A stretch of 64,000 bases of DNA from Amoebophrya sp. A120 (taxonomy: Eukaryota > Sar > Dinophyceae > Syndiniales > Amoebophryaceae): the NCBI GenBank assembly GCA_905178155.1, contig CAJINV010000010.1, positions 2,402,616 through 2,466,615 of the forward strand, given 5' to 3'. Under the pieces are notes generated by a model. It worked only from the letters and a program-made list of their open reading frames with translations. It searched no databases and was not told where the DNA came from. A program made the position numbers and the translations under genes. Below, piece after piece: positions 57,003-64,000 of this stretch. The stretch's first letter is position 1; each line of letters starts with the position of its first letter.

Positions 57003-59853
57003 CTACTTCTTCTTCAGGTACACATTGTAAACATTGTACAGAAACTTCGTTGCATCTTTCTCGGTTGCAAACGTCAAGGAGAGCACGTGGTCCGGCCTGG
57101 CTTCCGGTTTGTAGTACTTAGCATAGTACCGGAGAGTCTTCGGTAATCGAAAGGAAACCTTTTTCGTCAGCTGGTCGTACGTCACCGATTCGAAGTGCTT
57201 GAACGACATGAACATGTAGACCTAGAAGTTTTATGTTTGTTTTGTCATGCGTGAAACGAAAGAAATATAAAGTTTTGTCATGCGTAGTTGCACCCATGTT
57301 GCTCAGCATCATCGAGGAAAAAACACCAAGTTGTCATACCAGTCCCTCTTCCGGATGCTTTGCAACTTTGTACTCAAATCGGTCGGTGTATCGAGGAGGA
57401 GATTTCTTACCTTTCCCAGAGCGCAGCGGCAGGCTAGGTTGCATGACAAGGAGCTCGATAGGCTCTGTTTTTTATCATGCCATCGCACAAAGGAAAGCGA
57501 AACTCTCCAAAACGAGCGATACGTCGAAACAGTTGACTGCCGTGCTTCCCGGTAGCCACAAATCACCGACCACCAATTCACTGGCCCAGACCGTCGCCAA
57601 AAAATTTTCGGATTTCTTACTTGCCCCAAACTCCTCGGCCGCAACACACGCTTTCCGGTGCTCCACGTAGTTGTCCAAGTCCCTACGCAAGTAGTCGCAG
57701 GCGTACTCGCAATCGGTCGGCGGTTTGCCCTCCCGCTCTTCTTCCAATGCTTGCCTCGCGTCGTGCTTGGCTGGGTTTTCATTTTCATTGCTCTTTTCGT
57801 GGTTCGCATCGTATACTCAAATTGGAATTCTGCATCACAAAGAATTTTTTTTGAGTTGTGTTCATTGACATTGATCCCAATTCTCGTCTTCTTGCGACAC
57901 AGGATTACAAATACGGTTGTGCTCGATTTCCCTGATGTCCTTCACGGTCGATTTCGAGACGTCCTTGTCCCGTTTGCCAACGGATATGAACTGCAAAAGT
58001 ATCGTACTCGTATAAATGCAGATCTTGCATTACAAGTTTCTTTTTCAAGGCAAATCAGCATTACAAATTTTATTTCTCATGCTGAGAAAATTTGTAATGT
58101 ATTTATACGAGTACGATATATACTTTTGCAGTTAATAACGGAGTATGCATGGGAAATTTTTGTTTCGCAGCCTCGAATTTTTTTTTGTCATGCTGCTGCC
58201 AACACATGATCCTTGACGACGCGGCACTTTTGCACTGCACAGCGAATAACAAGTGTCCATAGGCCGCTTGGACTCTTCTCAAGATGTTGAACCAATGGCA
58301 GTTTACAAAACCAGAACTGCATGCGCAATTCGTAGTTGTATAGCATGACCAACGACCCGAAAAACAAAAAGCCCTCTGCTCGTCATTCCCCTACGTACAG
58401 GCTCTTTTTCTGCGTGAAATATTTGTCGTTCAGCTCCCGTTATACATTGCAAAAGTACTATCGCACTCGTTGTACTAATCGCAGCAGCACTGCAAACCTT
58501 ACTTATTTCTCATACTAGCACGTGCACGATGCTTTTGCAATGCATACCCGTTTCCGGCTGCCGAAGCCCTGCAACGACTTCCCGATTTCCTCCATTTCGT
58601 TGCTAAACCTTTGCGCCGCCTGGAAGATCGCGCTGTTGGCCAAATGCTCCTCGTCCTGCTTTATGCATTGCAAACATGTCTACTGGGGGTGGAAGGATAC
58701 AACTTGTGATGCTGCGTTTCGAAGATTCCAAAGAAAAACTGTATTGCATGAGCAGCAAACGAAGTCCTGTTTTTGCTACGCGGGGAGGGCATTTGTCATG
58801 CGGATTAGGGATCGATGAGGAAGCCCTCAAAACATCTGTGATGCTAGGGCATGCATCACAGATGACATCATGGGTCATGCAAAACGTGCATGCCAAACAA
58901 GTGCTCTCTTCCAGACCCAGACATATTTGCATTTGATATGCTTCAACCTGGACTGATTCCTCCGAAAGTTCCCGAACCCGGCCGCGTTGAGCCGCGGTTT
59001 CGCGTAGTTCGGAGTCTGCTTGCTGCCCTGCGACGGGTGTTCAACACCGGAGGGAGCGGCTGCGGGTCCTCGACTCAGTGTTGTACTAGCTGCATTGTTG
59101 CTGTATCGGGTGCGGCATCAGGAGCAAAAATGTCCCCACCCCCTAATCAAGATGGGAAATCTGCTAGACAAATCAACAGCCGTAGGCTGTTGCGCAAGAC
59201 AAGTTTGGCCTCGCAGTGTAATCCTGTTTAGCTAGTTCAGCAGTATTACAGATCTAGCTTGTTATGCTGATTGGAGCATGACAATTTCCGAATTACGAGT
59301 AGAAAATGCTTGTCACGGGGCTCCGCATGAGAAATATTTTCAGCATGCAGAAATGCATTACAACTACGGGGTGGGAACGTTTTTACAGATGATATGCGGA
59401 AGCTGGGCGGGAGATTTGTCTGGTTGGTCCTCGCGAGGAACTCGTTGTCCGAGCTGCGGAGGTATGCTGTGCAAAAGTATCGCACTCGTACTAATTGCAA
59501 ATGTGCATGACAAAGCTTCGTCCTAAGGTAAAACAACATTACAAATTCCACTTTTCTTCTTGCCGAAATTTGTCATGCAATTTCTACTAGTACGTTACTT
59601 TTGCAATGCATAGGAGGGTGGTGGATTGGAGCAGTTGCGTTTTGTTTTGTAAAGAGTCGACCGTGTCCTGCAGTTTCTGCGGCCGCTTGCCGGGTAGAAG
59701 TTCTTGTGTAGAAGTTGCTGCAGGTTTAATAGTAGTACTCCGGGCGGCTTCGGCATTCTCAGCTCGCGGCGGGGCGCAGACGGCGTTTTTCGCGGGCGGG
59801 GGGCCGCAGGTTTTCTTCCGGCCCGAGATCGCGTGGGGGAGAAACGAGCTCAT
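57003..59853 (-). CDS. Unknown multi-exon protein
   Basis: The start is ATG 59853 (MSSFLPHAISGRKKTCG). Exons join in frame over introners G10, A11, B32 and G9: STTL-RSSDNEFLARTNQ, PPSF-RTRYSNNAAS, SRLK-QDEEHLANSAIFQ, GSRK-RELNDKYFTQKKSLY. An ordinary intron (58394-58317) leads to FWFCKLPLVQHLEKSPSGLW, then, over G8 and a probable degenerate neighbour, to VGKRDKDVSKSTVKDIREI. Later exons hold CDYLRRDLDNYVEHRKAC, YTDRFEYKVAKHPEEGL and VYMFMSFKHFESVTYDQL, ending YNVYLKKK at 57003, with ordinary introns starting GTATTT, GTAAGAAATC (twice) and GTATGACAAC. The middle is helical. I recognise no family. Exon ends between 58250 and 57220 are approximate. Confidence 0.6.
57985..58136. mobile_element. 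Introner G8
   Basis: Family G arms. Direct repeat ACGGA. Gene at 57003-59853. Confidence 0.9.
58441..58546. mobile_element. Introner G9, shortest
   Basis: Family G arms, only 106 bp. Direct repeat CCCGT. Gene at 57003-59853, join GSRK-RELND. Confidence 0.88.
58662..58938. mobile_element. Introner B32
   Basis: Family B arms. Direct repeat TGCTT. Gene at 57003-59853. Confidence 0.9.
59116..59394. mobile_element. Introner A11
   Basis: Family A arms. Direct repeat TGCGG. Gene at 57003-59853. Confidence 0.9.
59463..59612. mobile_element. Introner G10
   Basis: Family G arms. Direct repeat GGAGG. First intron of the gene at 57003-59853. Confidence 0.9.
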
Positions 59854-60394
59854 GTTTTGACGAGAGCGATTTTAATATTCTGGCGCGCTAAGTACTAATT
59901 CACGACGAGCCTACGCCCGACGGACACTCGCGAGAAAGCGAGGCACTGATGTCTATTCTCCTTTCTGGTTTTCTTTTGTATCTAGCTCGAGGTGTACTTT
60001 GGGAATAGCCCGACTCTCCGTCCGCAGTTCCCGCTCGTGCTTGTCCTCGAAGGGGAAGAGCGGTCTCGTCTCTCGAGCCCTTGCCCTCGTGCCTCTCGCA
60101 TTGTTCACCAAGCGGGTCGCTCACGCTCATTTCTCGGTAATATCGAGGTGCTCCTTCGCTCGATCATCACTCACGCCGCGCGGCGCGCGTCGGCGCCGGA
60201 AGAAGGGGATCGCAGGGCGAAAGACCCTGGGGCGCCGCGGAATGCAGCGATCGCTTGCACCAAGCGCTGCGGTGCTGCACGCGGGCCCGGTGGCACTGTT
60301 GCCTGCGCAAATGGGTCGGCCTTCGACCGGGTGCGGGCACCGGCGACCGGGCGCGGGCACCGGCGACTAGGAGTAAGGAAGCGGGTCAGGGGCG

Positions 60395-61083
60395 CCAAAT
60401 CTCGCGCGGGAGCGGGCCATGGGCGCCAAATCTCACGCGGGAGCGGGCTAGGGGCGCCAAATCTCGCGCGGGAGCGGGCCGGGGGTGCCAAATCTTGCGC
60501 AGGAGCAGGCCGGGGGCGCCAAATCTTGCGCGGGAGCGGGCCGGGGGCGCCAAATCTTGCACTTGAGCGGGCCGAGGGCGCGAAATCTTGCGCGGGAGCG
60601 GGCTACGGGCACCAAATCTTGCGCGGGAGCGGGCCAGGGGCGCCAAATCTTGCGTCAGATGAGGCCCGGGGCGCCAAATCTCGCGTGAGAGCAGACGGGG
60701 GGCGCCAAATCTCGCGCGAAAGCGGGCTGTGCGCACCAAATCTGACGCGGAAGCGGGCTGGGGGCGCCAAATCTCACACGAGAGCGGGCTACAGGCGTCA
60801 AATCTCACGTGAGAGCGGGCCCAGGGCGACAAATCTTGCGCGCGAGCGGGCTCAGAGCACCAAATCTTGCGCGGGAGCGGGCTGGGAGCGCGAGATCTCG
60901 TGTGGGTGTGGGCTGGAGGCGCTAAATCTCGTGCTGAAGTGGGCCGGGGGCGCCAAATCTCGTGTGAGAGCGGGCCGGGGGTGTCAAGGCTTGTGCGGGA
61001 GCGGGCCGGGGGCGCCAAATCCCGCACAACAGTGGGTCAGGGGCGCCAAATCCCGCACGGGAGCAGGCCAGGAGCGCCAAATT
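60395..61083. repeat. 31-bp tandem minisatellite, about 22 copies
   Basis: Units begin AAATCTYGCGCGGGAGCGGG and end GGGCGCC, with every unit 31 bp long through the array and moderate divergence between copies. Because 31 is not a multiple of 3, the frame cycles every 93 bp, and both strands stay open with a 31-residue peptide repeat. That explains the long repetitive frames here without implying a protein. Confidence 0.92.
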
Positions 61084-61589
61084 GAAGCGGCGGGGGACGA
61101 GCCCCCAGCTTTATTCTGCCGGCCAGCGTGGAGATAGGCCCAAACGGGCCACCTTGATAGGGTTGCCAGGCATGCGCCTGGCCGTCGTTCTGTTGGTTCT
61201 GCCCTTGCTGGGCTTTGTGCTATTCCTGGGGGTGGCTGCAAGTGCAGCCACACCTTCAGAAAAAGGCAGCAGGGAGATTTACCGTCGCAGCACCGTTGCT
61301 GCGGGTTTTTCTCCTGGTAGGGCTTAGCCGTCCTCCCCCTTTGCAGGCTCCGCAGTTCTTTGCTCCCTGTTGAGTGTGATCCAAGCCTCTGGGACCGCGG
61401 TAAGTGAGGCAGCATGTGTCCGGTGGGTTCCGGCATGCTTGTAACTGCTGTGTAGCACTGTAGAAAGCCCTTGGTGGCAGTGTGAGAATAGGTGTCCAGC
61501 TCCTGCTGGCCTGTGTGAAGTGCGTTGTAGCACCGGTGAAGCCCTTGGTGGCAGTGTAAAAACAGGTGTACAGCTGGTGCTGTCCTGCT

Positions 61590-62000
61590 AGTGGTGCCCG
61601 TCGAGGCTGTGGAAATGCAGGCGTCCAGCACGTGCTGGCCTGCTGGTAGTGCTGTGTAGCACCGTTGTGAGCCCGTTCAGGCAGTGGCAGTGCAGGCGCG
61701 CAGCTTGTTCTGGCCTGCTTGTAGTGCGGTGCCTAGCACCGTTGTGAGCCCTTGGGGGGCAGTGGTAATGCAGGCGCCCGGCGCGTTCTGGCCTGCTTGT
61801 AGTGCTGTGCAGCACAGTGGTGAGCCCGTTGACGCAGCGGAAGTGCAGGCGTCCAGCTTGTGCTGGCCTGCTTGTAGTGCTGTGCCTAGCACCGTTGTGA
61901 GCCTGTGGGGGCATTGGTAATGCAGGCGCCCAGCTTGTGCTGGCCTGCTTGTAGTGCTGTGCAGCACCTCAGCGAGCCCTTTGGGTCAGTTGTGCCGCAG
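61590..62000. repeat. 75-78-bp imperfect tandem repeat
   Basis: CTGGCCTGCTTGTAGTGC recurs at about 61635, 61710, 61788, 61863 and 61940, each followed by GTGCYTAGCACCGTTGTGAG-like and GCAGGCGYCCAGC-like segments. Half-conserved units extend back to about 61500. Confidence 0.85.
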
Positions 62001-64000
62001 GTTGCCCACGGGTGTCGGCCTGCTCGTAGTGTGTGTTGGCACCGCTTAGAGACGCTTGACGCACCAGCTTAGGCCTCGTGACAAAGTCCTCCCGGCCTGC
62101 TCGTGCTGCCTCCTGGGCAGGTGGAGAGTCATGATGACCCGTGGTAGGCACGCGAGGTGTCGCGACTGGCCAGCAGCGTGCGTTGCACGGTGAAGGCCCC
62201 AGTAGACCACTAGCAGGTCTGCGGCGTGCCCCAGTCCGGCACTAGTGTTGGTTGCATAAGGTGGGCACTCGTTGCAGGTTGGCCCTGCTGCTATGGGAGA
62301 CACAGCATAAAATGTTTGCAAGGGTTCGCGGGGCCTGCTAGTGGCACTTGCCCGCCGCCCCCGCCCTCAGGGCGTCTGGTTGCACACGCTGCGCCAGCGA
62401 AAGGTCTCGGCAGACTGTGTTGGTGTGCCACATCGCACTCGCAAAAGCCGGATAGGGAAGTCGTACTTTCGCGCCCTCTCTCCTCTACTGTTGGCACATG
62501 CAGCCGTCGCTGTAGTGCGGCAGGGTGCCAGTTGGAAGTGGTTAAGTACTTAGGGTTTCTGTGAGCCACCCGCGCAACTGCGCTTGCTGATAGTGTCTGT
62601 TACACACTGGGGCGCGATGCGATACCAGCGCCCCCGCGATTACACCGGTCGCACTCGATCTCGTTCGAGGGCGCTGTGATCCGTACAATACGGTAAGCCG
62701 CCAGTTCTTTGGCGTCGGTTGCGTTGTCAGACCCTGCTTTGCCAGGCTCCCTCTGTACTAGCAGGGGCCGATGGTTAAACTGCGCGACCCCCAGGTCATG
62801 GCATCTCTTGCCGATCGCGAGGCGTCCTCGCTGTTATTTCGGTTTTCATGTAAGGGAATTTTGCTAGGGGGATCGCAGGGCGAGAGGGAAAGGCGATGAG
62901 CACTGCTCCCGTGGTGGGTCGGTCGTTCTCTACCCCGGTAGGGATCACCCCACGCGGGCGGCGGGACTTGTGCCTTGGCGCGAGGCCGTTGCGACCGACC
63001 CACGTCGGGAGCAGCGCTTCGCCGCCTCTTCCTCTCGCGGGCGACTTTTTGATATCATGAACAGAATGTGGGCCCTGTTCGTAGGTTGCGTTGCCGCCCA
63101 CTGATGCGTCGCTCTTTGTTCAGCTGCAGGCGTAACTGCAGCAGTGACGCCACTATCAGTCGCGTGCTGTCGTGTAGCCCCCGTTTGTCAACTGCCGCGA
63201 GCACATGTAGCACATCTTTACTTGCTGGAGCGCCACCCGCTCGAAGCTCGCTGGGCATCTGCAGCTGCAGGGTCGCTGCCACTCTGGCAGGCCGACGCAG
63301 CATGGTTGCAAGACTTTTTCGGGACATATGGTCTACGTAGGGGCGCGCGCGCCGTGCGCTGTGGTGAGCGGCGGCATGTGTCCCCACCATTCGCCATCCT
63401 CATAAGAAAGGTAAGGGCGCTTGGCAGCTGCAGGTCAGGGTGCTTGGCAGCGAGGTAAGGGTGCATGGCAGCTGCAGCGAGTATACGGCGCGCGCAAAAA
63501 TGGGCAGGCCATGCTGAGCCTGGTCCGTATGCGCCTTTGTTTTGTAGGGCCTCCGGCTGCACAGCAGTTGCGCACGGTCGCACACACATGGTCCATCTCT
63601 CCTCCGCCCGGAAGAGCGTGGTGGGGGTTGTCTTTTTGTGGGCCTCGGTCGGCCCCCTCTTCCTGTTGTCAGAGCGATGGTGGCGATGGTGCCAACCCCC
63701 CGTCGTGCGGCTTTTGGTGCCGCTTTTCGGGTTCTCGCGCTTCAGTCGAGGGTCGACTGCGCTTCGCCCCGCTCTCCGGGCGCTGCTTCTTATCGGGAGC
63801 AGACGGTGTGCCATTCTACTAGCCTGGTCGGGCATAATAAAATGTATGACCGGGCAGGAGAAGTCTAGCGAGCCTGTGAGTCTAGGCTGAGGCTGGTCGG
63901 TCGGTATTTTATACAGACCCCAGCCCTTCGGCCATTGGTAGCCAGGACCTGAGAACGTTCCCCCAATTAAGAGACGGCAAGCCAATTCGCTTGTGAGATT

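Larger units (their letters stand above)
59900..64000. other. GC-rich repetitive terminal region, no recognisable gene
   Basis: Composition changes sharply near 59.9 kb. No introners, no GT-AG exon pattern and no protein motifs were seen on either strand. Open frames are long only because stops are rare in GC-rich DNA. Outside the two tandem arrays I see no internal structure to name. Confidence 0.6.

Noticed and set aside
58300-58410. Second selenocysteine codon: in-frame TGA after QKKSLYVGE
   Set aside because: A normal 78-nt GT-AG intron (58394-58317) removes the TGA and keeps the frame; no selenoprotein motif surrounds it.
162-59612. The dispersed repeats as a CRISPR array or ordinary intergenic MITEs
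   Set aside because: They are not evenly spaced, have inverted ends and direct target repeats, and lie between in-frame exons rather than between genes.
59992-61137. 381-residue plus-strand frame as a repeat protein
   Set aside because: It is produced by the 31-bp minisatellite in GC-rich DNA; the opposite strand is equally open and no start context or domain supports it.
60000-64000. rRNA or tRNA genes in the GC-rich end
   Set aside because: I found no conserved rRNA core sequence and no cloverleaf with T-arm GTTCRANNC and matching acceptor stem.

Overview
The window looks like nuclear DNA of an intron-rich alveolate. My best guess is a syndinean dinoflagellate such as Amoebophrya. This rests on a calcium-dependent protein kinase, an RRM-KH protein of alveolate style, a UGA-selenocysteine protein, one-directional head-to-tail gene order, and above all dozens of repeated 'introner' introns of several families. 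The species assignment is inference; no marker gene is present. All recognisable genes lie on the minus strand, and nearly all plus-strand ORFs are shadows.

Layout from left to right (all genes transcribed right to left): an incomplete unknown gene (1-1153); an unknown multi-exon gene (1195 to about 3812); a divergent kinesin with a Q/P/G-rich N-terminus (3937-10092); a Rab18-like GTPase (10979-11881); a UDP-glucuronate 4-epimerase-like enzyme (12892-19275); a quiet stretch; an RRM+KH RNA-binding protein (21881-28958); an AT-rich stretch with weak exons; a HEAT-repeat protein (32007-46143) whose intron carries a complete Ty1/copia-type LTR retrotransposon (36831-43763); a CDPK (47639-52045); a mitochondrial-type ribosomal protein uS17 (52677-53759); a selenoprotein M-like protein with in-frame UGA (54555-56325); and an unknown gene (57003-59853). 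From about 59.9 kb to the end the DNA turns GC-rich and repetitive, with a 31-bp minisatellite and a 75-78-bp tandem repeat, and no recognisable gene.

The dominant structure is a set of about 77 terminal-inverted-repeat elements of 100-330 bp in at least 11 families (named A-K here). Nearly all sit between in-frame exons and most are flanked by 5-bp direct repeats. In the junctions I checked by hand, removing the element plus one copy of the repeat restores the reading frame and, where the protein family is known, the family motif (kinesin GTI-V-TYG, Rab FDTTQK-ETFDNL, uS17, selenoprotein M, epimerase). These elements are therefore introns made by insertion, and their splice sites are set by the target duplication rather than by GT-AG. 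A smaller second class of ordinary GT-AG introns (60-230 nt, often starting GTACT) coexists with them. Both classes share a motif, GCATGACAA/TTGTCATGC.

The retrotransposon inserted into one introner. Its two ORFs are in the same frame and separated by a single UGA in a classic read-through context (UGA CUA), followed by a strong stem-loop. Two introns in the window have gained large extra insertions: the retrotransposon, and a GC-rich insertion of about 0.8 kb.
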